Shown: positions 33,340-41,550 of the stretch, in pieces
Numbering within the stretch: the stretch's first letter is position 1
How the letters are laid out: each line of letters opens with the position of its first letter
Assembly: GCF_015707995.1 (NCBI RefSeq)
Contig: NZ_JAAGRY010000001.1
Location: 62,001 to 126,000 of the forward strand
Length of the DNA stretch: 64,000 nt
Source: Microbacterium paulum
GTDB taxonomy: Bacteria > Actinomycetota > Actinomycetes > Actinomycetales > Microbacteriaceae
Direction of reading: 5' to 3'
The notes under the pieces: model-generated
Databases searched by the model: none
Seen by the model: the letters and a program-made list of their open reading frames with translations, nothing else
What the model was told of the DNA's origin: nothing
Position numbers and translations under genes: made by a program

Positions 33340-34317
33340 ATGCGCGCACTCATCCACGACACGTTCGGCGACCCGGCCGAGGTTCTGCACGTCGCCGACG
33401 TCGAGACCCCCGAACCCGGCCCCGGTGAGGTGCGCGTGCGCACGGTGCTCGCGTCGATCCACAACCACGATCTCTGGACGATCCGCGGCACGTACGGCTT
33501 CAAGCCCGAGCTGCCCGCCCGTTCGGGCACCGAGGCGGTCGGTGTGGTGGATGCCGTGGGCGAGGGTGTCACGACCCTGCAGCCCGGCCAGCGCGTCGTC
33601 ACGGGCGGCACCTTCGGCGTGTGGGCGGAGTACTTCGTCGCCCCGGCCGCGGCGCTCGTGCCCGTTCCCGACGGGATCGACGATGAGGCTGCGGCGCAGC
33701 TCATCTCCATGCCGTTCAGCGCGCTGAGCCTGCTCGAATACCTCGACGTGGCGCCCGGCCAGTGGATCGCGCAGAACGCCGCGAACGGCGCCGTCGGGCG
33801 ACTCGTCGCGCAGTTCGCCGCCGCGCGCGGAGTTCACGTGCTCGGTCTCGTGCGCCGCGCCGAGGGTATCGCAGAGCTCGCCGAGGCGGGCATCTCGGGT
33901 GTCGTCGCGACCGACGACGACGCGTGGCGCGACCGCGTGATCGAGATCACCGGCGGCGCCCCGATCGTCGCCGGTGTCGACTCGGTCGGCGGTTCAGCGA
34001 GCGACGACGTGCTCTCGCTTCTCGCCGACGACGGCACCCTGGTCGTCTTCGGGGCGATGGCCTCGCCCACGATGTCGCTGTCGTCGGGGAGCGTCATCTT
34101 CCGCCAGGTCACCGTCAAGGGGTTCTGGGGCAGCAAGGTGAGCCGCGCCATGGATGCCTCGGCCCGCGCCGCGCTCATCGGGGAAGTCATCCGGGGTGTG
34201 GGCGACGGCTCGGTCACGCTGCCGGTCGCCGCCGTGCACTCCTTCGACGAGGCCTCCCTCGCGGTGCGGGCGAACTTCGAGCCCGGCCGCGTGGGAAAGC
34301 TGCTGCTGCGCCCCTGA
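33340..34317 (+). CDS. Zinc-independent quinone oxidoreductase-type MDR protein
   Basis: A 325-residue medium-chain reductase. The GroES-like N-terminal domain (1-130) has ARSGTEAVGVVDAVGEGV; the Rossmann part has NAANGAVGRLVAQFAAARGVHVLGLVRR, an NAD(P)H site with an AxxGxxG variant. No structural zinc Cys cluster is present, as in quinone reductases and crotonyl-CoA reductase relatives. It would reduce quinones or other electrophiles. It follows the DUF1304 gene in a TetR-regulated unit, and a ribosome site AGAAAG precedes the ATG. Confidence 0.85.
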   Translation: MRALIHDTFGDPAEVLHVADVETPEPGPGEVRVRTVLASIHNHDLWTIRGTYGFKPELPARSGTEAVGVVDAVGEGVTTLQPGQRVVTGGTFGVWAEYFVAPAAALVPVPDGIDDEAAAQLISMPFSALSLLEYLDVAPGQWIAQNAANGAVGRLVAQFAAARGVHVLGLVRRAEGIAELAEAGISGVVATDDDAWRDRVIEITGGAPIVAGVDSVGGSASDDVLSLLADDGTLVVFGAMASPTMSLSSGSVIFRQVTVKGFWGSKVSRAMDASARAALIGEVIRGVGDGSVTLPVAAVHSFDEASLAVRANFEPGRVGKLLLRP

Positions 34318-34323
34318 TCGTTC

Positions 34324-35361
34324 CTACTTCTTCGCGAGCAGACGCTCGACGCGCGGCTTGACCTCGGTCGCCAGCAGGGTGATCGATTCGAGCAGCGTGT
34401 CTTGCGGTAGACCGCCGAAGTCCATCTGCAAGAAGTGGCGCATGTGGCCCATGTAGCCGTGCAGGTGCGCGATGCGCTCGGCGACGTCGTCGGGGTCCCC
34501 GACGTAGTACGCGCCGGGCGCGTGCGCCTGCGCGAGGAAGGCCTCGTCGTCGGGCGCCGGCCAGCCGCGCCGGGCCGCCATCTCGGCGTTCATCGCGAGC
34601 CAGCCGGGGTAGAAGCGGTCGAGCGCCTCTTGCTTGGTGGGCGCGACCATACCGAGTGCCGCGACCGACACCTTGATGTCGTCGCCGGTGTGCCCGGCCT
34701 GTGCGGCGGTGCGACGGTAGAGCTCGGCGAGGGGCGCGAACCGGTGCGGTGCGCCGCCGATGATGCCGTACGACACGGGCAGTCCGAGCCGCCCGGCGCG
34801 CACCGACGAGGGCGCGCTGCCGCCCGTGCCCACCCAGATCGGCAGGCGTCCGTGCACGGGGCGGGGCACCACGTCGAGTTCGTCGAGGGCGGAGCGCACC
34901 GAGCCCGACCAGGTGACCGGTGAGCCGCGGTTGATCGTGGTGAGCAGGTCGAGCTTCTCTTCGAAGAGGCGCTCGTAGTCGCGCAGATCGTAGCCGAAGA
35001 GGGGGAACGACTCGACCGACGATCCGCGGCCGGCGGTGATCTCGATGCGACCGCCGCCCGAGACGGCGTCGGCCGTGGCGAACTGCTGGTACAGGCGCAC
35101 CGGATCGTCGGTGCTGATGACGGCGACACCGCTGCCGAGCGTGATCTGCGAGGTCGCGGCGGCGGCGGCGTTGATCAGCGCGCCGGGCGACGAGGCCGGC
35201 ATTTCGAGGGTGTGGTGCTCGCCGACGGCGAAGTAGTCGAGGCCGACCTTGTCGGCGTGCACGATCGCGTCGAACAGGTTGCGGATCGCGTCGGACGTCG
35301 AGCCGAGCTCTCCGTCGGGGGTGCGGGGGGTGTCGCCGAAGCTGTAGGCGCCGATTTCCAT
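34324..35361 (-). CDS. LLM-class flavin-dependent oxidoreductase
   Basis: A 345-residue luciferase-like monooxygenase-family protein. It opens [44 protein letters not shown] and [39 protein letters not shown] are the flavin-binding barrel strands. Such enzymes act on FMN, FAD or F420; the substrate cannot be told from sequence. It is convergent with the quinone reductase (gap of six bases) and precedes the F420/NADP reductase-like gene region on the same strand, which suggests a flavin or F420 redox context. Confidence 0.88.
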   Translation of the reverse strand: [345 protein letters not shown]

Positions 35362-35389
35362 GGGAATGCTCTTTCGTTGTGGAGGGGGA

Positions 35390-36049
35390 TCAGGGGAGGG
35401 TGGGGGTGGATGCCAGGGCAGCGGCCTCGTCGAGGCGGTGCTGCAGCGCTTCGGCGTCGAACGCGCCGGAGAAGATCTCGGTACCGGGCTCGAGTGCGGC
35501 GCCCGCGACGAGCGGCCCGGCGTCGAGCGCGTCGAAGCCGATGCGCTCGATCACCTGTGCGATCTCGCCGGCGGCCGCGCGGTCGTCGGAGGCCACGGCC
35601 AGCGCGCGCCGGCCGGTCGCGCCGCGCGGCAGGCGGTGCTCTTCGAGGTCGTGATAGCCGATGTGGTTGAAGGCCTTGACGACCCGGGCGCCCGCGAAGT
35701 GCTCGGCGACGATCTCGCTGCTCGTGCGCGGGTCGGCGTCGAACTGGTCGATCGCGCCGTCGACGGCGGCCCAGTAGTTCATGGCGTCGACGACGATCTT
35801 GCCGCGAAGGCCCGTCGGATCGATCGTGCGGTGCTTGTGCAGCGGCACCGCCACGACGACGATGTCGGCGCCTTGTACCGCGTCGGCGGCGGTCATCGCG
35901 CGGGCGCCCGGCGTCACGATCTCGGCGAGCAATGCGATGTCTTCGGCGGGGCCGGAGGCGGCGAGGTTCACCTCGAACCCGGCATCCATCGCGGTCCGCG
36001 CGATCGCAGAGCCGACTCGCCCGGCGCCCAAAACGGCGATCGTGGTCAC
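35390..36049 (-). CDS. F420/NADPH reductase-like NAD(P)-binding oxidoreductase
   Basis: A 220-residue single-domain Rossmann protein: TTIAVLGAGRVGSAIARTAMDAGFEV at the start, then VQGADIVVVAVPLHKH, GKIVVDAMNYW and VVKAFNHIGYHDLEE, the pattern of F420-dependent NADP reductase relatives (Fno-like). The GTG at 36049 directly precedes the Rossmann strand and follows GAGAGA, so the longer in-frame start at 36127 (overlapping the operator) is rejected. It is divergent from a MarR regulator and probably repressed by it. It lies upstream of the LLM oxidoreductase on the same strand. Confidence 0.85.
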   Translation of the reverse strand: MTTIAVLGAGRVGSAIARTAMDAGFEVNLAASGPAEDIALLAEIVTPGARAMTAADAVQGADIVVVAVPLHKHRTIDPTGLRGKIVVDAMNYWAAVDGAIDQFDADPRTSSEIVAEHFAGARVVKAFNHIGYHDLEEHRLPRGATGRRALAVASDDRAAAGEIAQVIERIGFDALDAGPLVAGAALEPGTEIFSGAFDAEALQHRLDEAAALASTPTLP

Positions 36050-36076
36050 GGTGATCTCTCGGTAGGGGTTAAGCGT

Positions 36077-36121
36077 GGTTGACACGTCAACCACTATACC
36101 CACTTTGGTTGATATGTCATC
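36077..36121. promoter_or_regulatory. Paired MarR operators
   Basis: GGTTGAC-AC-GTCAACC (36077-36092) is a perfect 7-base palindrome. A second, imperfect copy GGTTGAT-AT-GTCATC (36107-36121) lies 30 bases away centre to centre, three helical turns. They fill the space between the divergent reductase and MarR genes, and the right copy ends 12 bases before the MarR start codon. Confidence 0.85.
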
Positions 36122-36133
36122 TATCATCGGATC

Positions 36134-36607
36134 ATGGATGCCTCGACCCTCGCTCCCGGTACCGCCGCCTCATGGCAGCAGTACCAGCGCATGCGTGCGC
36201 GGCTCGCCGCGCTGATGAGCCGCGAGCTGACGCAGCAGACCGGACTCTCGGAGTCGGATTTCGAGGTGCTGTGCGCGCTCGCCGAGTCGAGCGCCACCTC
36301 GGTGCGCGCGATGGAACTGCGCTGCGGCCTCGAGTGGGAGAAGAGTCGCCTCTCGCACCAACTGCGCCGCATGCAGCAGCGCGGGCTGGTCGACCGGGCG
36401 GGGTGCGACGACGACGGGCGCGCGTCGATGGTGCAGATCACCGCCGTCGGCCGCGACGTGCTCGGGCGCGCACGAGAGGTCAACGACGCGCTCGTGCAGC
36501 GCTACGTCGTCGAGACCCTCGGCGCATCTCGCCTCGACGCCCTCGGCGAGATCGCGGGCCTCGTGCTCGCCGCGCTCGACGACGAAACGGGCCCCACGCA
36601 CCACTGA
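36134..36607 (+). CDS. MarR-family transcriptional regulator
   Basis: A 157-residue winged-helix regulator: LTQQTGLSESDFEVLCALAESSATSVRAMELRCGLEWEKSRLSHQLRRMQQRGLVDR contains the DNA-recognition helix, with the wing at DDDGRASMVQITAVGRDVL. It is divergent from the F420/NADPH-reductase-like gene and sits against two operator copies, so it most likely represses itself and that gene and responds to a small molecule or oxidant. Length and motifs are complete. Confidence 0.9.
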   Translation: MDASTLAPGTAASWQQYQRMRARLAALMSRELTQQTGLSESDFEVLCALAESSATSVRAMELRCGLEWEKSRLSHQLRRMQQRGLVDRAGCDDDGRASMVQITAVGRDVLGRAREVNDALVQRYVVETLGASRLDALGEIAGLVLAALDDETGPTHH

Positions 36608-36612
36608 GCAGG

Positions 36613-36664
36613 ACGTCAGCGCGTCAGGGGCGTCAGCGATTCGGCGCGTCAGCGCGTCAGCGCC
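36613..36664. repeat. Short GCGTCAGC repeats at the nrdI 3' end
   Basis: Five to six near copies of (G)CGTCAGCG occur between 36613 and 36664, spanning the gap between the MarR and NrdI stops and the last codons of nrdI. They look like slippage products; no function is evident. Confidence 0.5.
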
Positions 36665-37074
36665 GCATCGAGCGCGGCGAGGATCTCTGCGCACCGCGCC
36701 ACGTCTTCGGGGGTTCCCGAGAGCTCGAACTCGAACAGCACCGGCCGGCCCGACGCGGCGGCGAGCTCGCGCGCGGCGGCCTGGTAGTACTCGCCGAAAT
36801 TGCGGTTCCCCGACCCGATGATGCCGACCAGAGACCGCCGGTTCGCGGGGGAGCGCAGGAACGCCTTCACCGGGGCGGGCAGCGTCACTTCGTCGGCGTT
36901 CCCGGCCTTGTACGACGGGGTCAGCAGCACCCACGGCCCATCGGTCTCGCCGCGCCGCACGGCCGAGTCGGCGAGGTTGAACACGGCGCGACCGGTGCGC
37001 TCGGCGAGGTGCTCCGCGAACCGGCCGGTGAGGTTCGACACCGACGAGAAGTAGTACACGGGAACGGATGCCAC
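36649..37074 (-). CDS. nrdI: Ribonucleotide reductase assembly flavoprotein NrdI
   Basis: A 141-residue flavodoxin-like protein: VYYFSSVSNLTGRFAEHL is the phosphate-binding loop of NrdI, followed by WVLLTPSYK and VGIIGSGNRNFGEYY, the FMN-contacting loops of the family. NrdI delivers oxidant to the manganese site of class Ib NrdF. The GTG at 37074 begins the flavodoxin strand; the upstream 15 in-frame codons are disfavoured. No nrdH, nrdE or nrdF is adjacent, which is unusual since the genes are usually together, so the partners must be elsewhere or this copy serves another role. Confidence 0.85.
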   Translation of the reverse strand: MASVPVYYFSSVSNLTGRFAEHLAERTGRAVFNLADSAVRRGETDGPWVLLTPSYKAGNADEVTLPAPVKAFLRSPANRRSLVGIIGSGNRNFGEYYQAAARELAAASGRPVLFEFELSGTPEDVARCAEILAALDAALTR

Positions 37075-37125
37075 GACACCAGTGTGCGTGCGCCGGCGCG
37101 CCGACGCGCGGCGAGGCATCCGTGA

Positions 37126-38517
37126 TTAATCGCCCGCACGTCGCCCCGCCGTCCGCCACGCCCCGCTGATCGGTACAGGCCGCCCGAGCACTCGCTCGGC
37201 GGCCCGGTGCCCGGAGCACAGGGCGGCCGTCACGGTCGCCGGGTCGTCGGTCCACGTCGCCTCGCCCGCGAGGTGCAGCACCCCGCCGATGGGTGTCGCG
37301 AGCGCGTCGTGGTCGGAGGTGGTCGAACCGAGCGTCATGTACGCATACGACCCGCGCGCGAAGGGGTCGTCCTGCCAGGCCGTGCGCTGCACGGCGAGGG
37401 GTTCGGGAATGCCGTCGCCGTAGAGGCGCCGCAGCTGCACCATGATGGATGCCACGACCTCGGCATCCGTCCAGTCGCGCGTCGCCACGGCGGCCGGTCC
37501 CGCCGCGAACGTCAGCAGGGTGGGGGCGTCGTGCAGCGGCGTCAGGTCGTACCAGGAGTGCCACCACACGCTCTCCGGCCCCTGCTGGCGGATCGCGTAG
37601 ACGCCCTCGTCCCAGAACGCCTCGTCGAACCGCAGAAAGACCTTTTCGAACGCGTTCATCGTGAGTCGTGAGAGTGCCCCCGCGACCGGCTCGGGCAGCG
37701 GGGGATCGATCATGAAGGCATCCGACTGCAGCACGCCGACCGGCACGGTGACCACGACATCGCGAGCAGTGAACGTTCCGTGAGACGTGTCGACCGTCAC
37801 TCCGTCGGCGTCCCAGACGACCCGCGATACGACGTGAGCGAGCCGTACATCGAGGCCCTTGGCGAGCCCCGACGCGAGCGCGCCATAGCCCTCGGGGAAC
37901 ACCACTTCGTCGCCGTCGATCTGGTCGTCGTCGAGTCCGTGCGCCGCGAGATCGCCGATCCAGGCGCCGTACTGCTCTTCGCTGCGGTGCTCGAGGTACT
38001 CCCGCACGCGCTGCGCGCGGTCGCCCTCCCACCCCTGGTCGGCCGACACCTCGGCGAGAGCCGCCTCGGTGACGTCGCGGTACGACGCGTCGGCGCTCGA
38101 GGCGGCGATGATCCCCGCCAGCGCTGCGTCGACTGCGTGGATGTCGGCCACGTACCGCGCGGCCTCGGCGCCCGTGAGCCGGATGCCTGCGGGGGAGTAG
38201 TGCGCGATCGGGCGACTGTCGGGTTGATAGCCGCCGACAGTGAATTCCACCGTCGGCATGCCGAACGCCGCCGCTGCGGCGGCGACGGGGCTGTCCGCGA
38301 TGCCGTGGATCCACGACGCCCCGCGGTCGGTGACGTACCCGTCCGAGCGATCGGTGAAGACGCGGCCGCCGACGCGATCCCGCGCCTCCAGCACGATGAC
38401 CCGCTGCCCGGCCCCCTGCAGGAGTCGCGCGGCGGTGAGTCCCGCGATGCCCCCGCCGACCACCAGAGTGTCGATGTCGGTCACGACACGACCGTTGTCG
38501 GCAACAGGATTCGACAT
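37126..38517 (-). CDS. FAD-dependent amine oxidase
   Basis: A 463-residue flavin monoamine oxidase-family protein. The dinucleotide-binding motif is [31 protein letters not shown] (about 19-55), the second FAD region RGASWIHGI, and the C-terminal FAD motif [12 protein letters not shown] followed by GHRAAERVL. It would oxidise an amine to an imine with release of peroxide; the substrate is unknown. The start is the first of two possible (a GTG lies 12 codons in). It lies just upstream of nrdI on the same strand and is divergent from adhE. Confidence 0.88.
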   Translation of the reverse strand: MSNPVADNGRVVTDIDTLVVGGGIAGLTAARLLQGAGQRVIVLEARDRVGGRVFTDRSDGYVTDRGASWIHGIADSPVAAAAAAFGMPTVEFTVGGYQPDSRPIAHYSPAGIRLTGAEAARYVADIHAVDAALAGIIAASSADASYRDVTEAALAEVSADQGWEGDRAQRVREYLEHRSEEQYGAWIGDLAAHGLDDDQIDGDEVVFPEGYGALASGLAKGLDVRLAHVVSRVVWDADGVTVDTSHGTFTARDVVVTVPVGVLQSDAFMIDPPLPEPVAGALSRLTMNAFEKVFLRFDEAFWDEGVYAIRQQGPESVWWHSWYDLTPLHDAPTLLTFAAGPAAVATRDWTDAEVVASIMVQLRRLYGDGIPEPLAVQRTAWQDDPFARGSYAYMTLGSTTSDHDALATPIGGVLHLAGEATWTDDPATVTAALCSGHRAAERVLGRPVPISGAWRTAGRRAGD

Positions 38518-38562
38518 GCTCGGAGCCTACTGCGCGCCTTCACGCGGGGCATCCGTCGCTTG

Positions 38563-38577
38563 TGTGGTCAGACCACA
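38563..38577. promoter_or_regulatory. FadR/GntR-type operator upstream of adhE
   Basis: TGTGGTC-A-GACCACA (38563-38577) is a perfect 7-base palindrome that contains TGGTCAGACCA, the form of operators bound by FadR-subfamily GntR regulators (TGGTNNNACCA). It is 95 bases before the adhE start and 46 bases upstream of the divergent amine oxidase, so it may control either gene. Confidence 0.7.
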
Positions 38578-38671
38578 TATGGCATACTGGATTCCAGACA
38601 GGCCCGAGAGCTCTCGGACCCGGAAGCAATGACGCGGACAGAGCGTCCGCGCCGGGTAGGAGAACCCCACT

Positions 38672-41389
38672 ATGTCCACCTCGATCGATGCTCTGGTCGA
38701 AGGCGCACAAGAAGCGCTCGCCGAATACGCATCCTTCACGCAGGAGCAGGTCGACCACATCGTCAAGAAGGCGTCGGTCGCAGCCCTCCACCACCACGGC
38801 GATCTGGCCACGATGGCCGTCGAAGAGACCCACCGAGGCCTGTTCGAAGACAAGGCCGTGAAGAACATGTTCGCGTGCGAGCACGTGACGAACTCGATCA
38901 TCAACCAGAAGACCGTCGGGGTCATCAGCCACGACGAGATCACCGGTATCACCGAGATCGCCGACCCGGTGGGCGTCATCTGCGCCCTCACCCCGGTCAC
39001 GAACCCCACCTCGACCGCGATCTTCAAGTCGCTCATCGCGCTGAAGACCCGCAACCCCATCGTCTTCGGCTTCCACCCGTCGGCGCAGAACTGCTCCGTC
39101 GCCGCGGCGAAGATCGTGCGCGACGCGGCCGTCGCCGCCGGCGCCCCCGCCAACTGCATCCAGTGGATCGAGGAGCCGTCGATGGAGGCATCCGGCGAAC
39201 TCATGAACCACCCCGGTGTCGCGCTCATCCTCGCCACCGGTGGCAACGCCATGGTGCGCGCCGCGTACTCGTGCGGCAAGCCCGCCCTCGGCGTCGGCGC
39301 CGGCAACGTGCCCGCGTTCATCGAGCGCACCGCGAAGGTGGGTCGCGCCGTCAACGACATCGTGCTGTCGAAGTCGTTCGACATGGGCATGGTGTGCGCG
39401 AGCGAGCAGGCCGTCATCCTCGACGAGCCGATCGCCGCCGAGGCGCTCGCCGAGTTCGAGCGCCTGCACGCCTACCGCGCGTCGGCGGACGAGAAGCGCA
39501 TGCTCGAGGAGTTCATCTTCGGCGTCACCGCCGACAGCGAGAACTGCGCCGGCGCGAAGCTGAACCCCGCCGTCGTCGGCCAGAGCCCGCAGTGGATCGC
39601 CGAGCACGCCGGCTTCACGGTGCCCGAGAACACCTCGATCATCCTCGCCGACGTCGCGAGCGTCGGCCCGCAGGAGCCCCTGACGCGCGAGAAGCTCGCC
39701 CCGGTCCTCGCGGTGCTGCGCGCCTCGAGCCCTGCCGAAGGCATCGACCTGGCCCGCCAGATGGTCGACTTCGACGGCCTCGGCCACTCGGGTGCCATCC
39801 ACTCCAACGACCAAGACGTCATCGCCGAGTTCGGCAAGGTCGTCAAGGCCGTCCGCATCATCGAGAACAGCCCGTCGGCGCTCGGTGGCATCGGCGACAT
39901 CTACAACGCCTTCATGCCCTCCCTGACCCTCGGCTGCGGCTCGTACGGTCACAACTCGGTCTCCAACAACGTCTCGGCGGTGAACCTCTTGAACGTCAAG
40001 CGCATCGGTCGTCGCAACAACAACCTGCAGTGGTTCAAGGTTCCGGCGAAGACCTACTTCGAGCCGAACGCCGTGCGCTACCTCTCCGACATGCGCGGGG
40101 TGGAGCGCGTCACGATCGTCACCGACGAGACGATGACGAAGCTCGGCTACGTCGACAAGATCATGGACGTGCTGAACCGGCGCGACAACCGCGTGCAGGT
40201 GCAGCTGATCAACACGGTGCGCCCCGAGCCCAAGGTCTCGGAGGTGAAGGCCGGCGCGGAGCTCATGCGCCAGTTCCAGCCCGACACGATCGTCGCGCTC
40301 GGCGGTGGATCGCCGATGGATGCCTCGAAGGTCATGTGGCTGCTCTACGAGCACCCCGAGATCGAGTTCTCCGACATGCGCGAGAAGTTCTTCGACGTGC
40401 GCAAGCGCGCGTTCAAGTTCCCCGAGCTCGGCAAGCTTGCGAAGCTCGTCTGCATTCCGACGACGTCGGGCACCGGCAGCGAGATGACTCCCTTCGCGGT
40501 CATCACCGATGACGAGACGGGCATGAAGTACCCGCTCGCCGACTACGCGCTGACCCCGTCGGTCGCGATCATCGACCCCGAGTTCACGCGTGTGCTGCCG
40601 GGATTCCTGGTCGCCGATGCCGGCTTCGACGCGCTGACTCACGCCACCGAGGCGTTCGTCTCGGTGTACGCGAACGACTACACCGACGGCCTGTGCCTGC
40701 ACGCGATCAAGCTGATCTTCGAGAACATCGAGCGCAGCACGAAGGCCCAGCCCGGGTCGACGGATGCCGACGACATCAAGGCCCGCGAGAAGATGCACAA
40801 CGCGGCATCCATCTCGGGTATGGCGTTCGGCAACTCGTTCCTCGGGATCGTGCACGCGATGGCGCACGTCACCGGTGCGACGTACCACCTGGTGCACGGC
40901 CGCACGAACGCGGTGTATCTGCCGCACGTGATCCGCTACAACGGCCAGGTGCCGACGAAGCTGAACGCGTGGCCGAAGTACGAGCGCTACATCGCGCCCG
41001 AGCGGTTCCAAGAGATCGCGAAGCACCTGGGTCTGCCGGCCTCGACCCCCGAAGAGGGCGTGGAGAGCTACGCACGGGCAGTGGAGGAGCTGCGCGACAA
41101 GGTCGGCATCGAGCGGTCGTTCCAGGCGCAGGGCGTCGACGAGGCGACGTTCATCTCGGGTCTGCACGACCTCGCGATGGCCGCCTACGGCGACCAGTGC
41201 GCGCCGGCGAACCCGCGCATGCCGATGATCGCCGACATGGAGACGCTCATGGAAGCGGCGTACTACGGCACCTCGTTCGACGAGGTGCGGGCCGCCCGTA
41301 AGGGCGCCGAGGTCGCCAGCGATGCCGTCACCGGCACCGTGACGACCGTCAAGGCCGCGAAGGGAGCCCGTCGCAAGACGAACGCCTGA
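38672..41389 (+). CDS. adhE: Bifunctional acetaldehyde-CoA/alcohol dehydrogenase AdhE
   Basis: A 905-residue fusion of a CoA-acylating aldehyde dehydrogenase (about 1-440) and an iron-dependent alcohol dehydrogenase (about 460-870). It converts acetyl-CoA to ethanol through acetaldehyde with two NADH during oxygen limitation, and assembles into long filaments (spirosomes). The first half has SKSFDMGMVCASEQ with the catalytic Cys near 246. The second has ALGGGSPMDASKVMW for NAD, and HGRTNAVYLPHVIRYN for iron. An AGGAGA ribosome site is nine bases before the ATG. Its promoter region bears a FadR/GntR-type palindrome, and a terminator follows. Confidence 0.95.
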   Translation: MSTSIDALVEGAQEALAEYASFTQEQVDHIVKKASVAALHHHGDLATMAVEETHRGLFEDKAVKNMFACEHVTNSIINQKTVGVISHDEITGITEIADPVGVICALTPVTNPTSTAIFKSLIALKTRNPIVFGFHPSAQNCSVAAAKIVRDAAVAAGAPANCIQWIEEPSMEASGELMNHPGVALILATGGNAMVRAAYSCGKPALGVGAGNVPAFIERTAKVGRAVNDIVLSKSFDMGMVCASEQAVILDEPIAAEALAEFERLHAYRASADEKRMLEEFIFGVTADSENCAGAKLNPAVVGQSPQWIAEHAGFTVPENTSIILADVASVGPQEPLTREKLAPVLAVLRASSPAEGIDLARQMVDFDGLGHSGAIHSNDQDVIAEFGKVVKAVRIIENSPSALGGIGDIYNAFMPSLTLGCGSYGHNSVSNNVSAVNLLNVKRIGRRNNNLQWFKVPAKTYFEPNAVRYLSDMRGVERVTIVTDETMTKLGYVDKIMDVLNRRDNRVQVQLINTVRPEPKVSEVKAGAELMRQFQPDTIVALGGGSPMDASKVMWLLYEHPEIEFSDMREKFFDVRKRAFKFPELGKLAKLVCIPTTSGTGSEMTPFAVITDDETGMKYPLADYALTPSVAIIDPEFTRVLPGFLVADAGFDALTHATEAFVSVYANDYTDGLCLHAIKLIFENIERSTKAQPGSTDADDIKAREKMHNAASISGMAFGNSFLGIVHAMAHVTGATYHLVHGRTNAVYLPHVIRYNGQVPTKLNAWPKYERYIAPERFQEIAKHLGLPASTPEEGVESYARAVEELRDKVGIERSFQAQGVDEATFISGLHDLAMAAYGDQCAPANPRMPMIADMETLMEAAYYGTSFDEVRAARKGAEVASDAVTGTVTTVKAAKGARRKTNA

Positions 41390-41415
41390 CGCATTCGCCC
41401 CGCCGCGGGGCACAG

Positions 41416-41445
41416 AGGGGGCCGGGGGAGCATACCCGGCCCCCT
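41416..41445 (+). terminator. Terminator after adhE
   Basis: AGGGGGCCGGG (41416-41426) pairs with CCCGGCCCCCT (41435-41445) around an 8-base loop and is followed by TTCGT. It lies 27 bases after the adhE stop. Confidence 0.7.
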
Positions 41446-41550
41446 TCGTCGTGCCCGGGTGGGGCGGTGGGGGCGGTGGTGTCGTGCGCCGCTCATCCAG
41501 CCGTAGGCCGTGGGAGGGGCTGAGGTCGTTCTGCGTGGTCGCGGGAGGCG

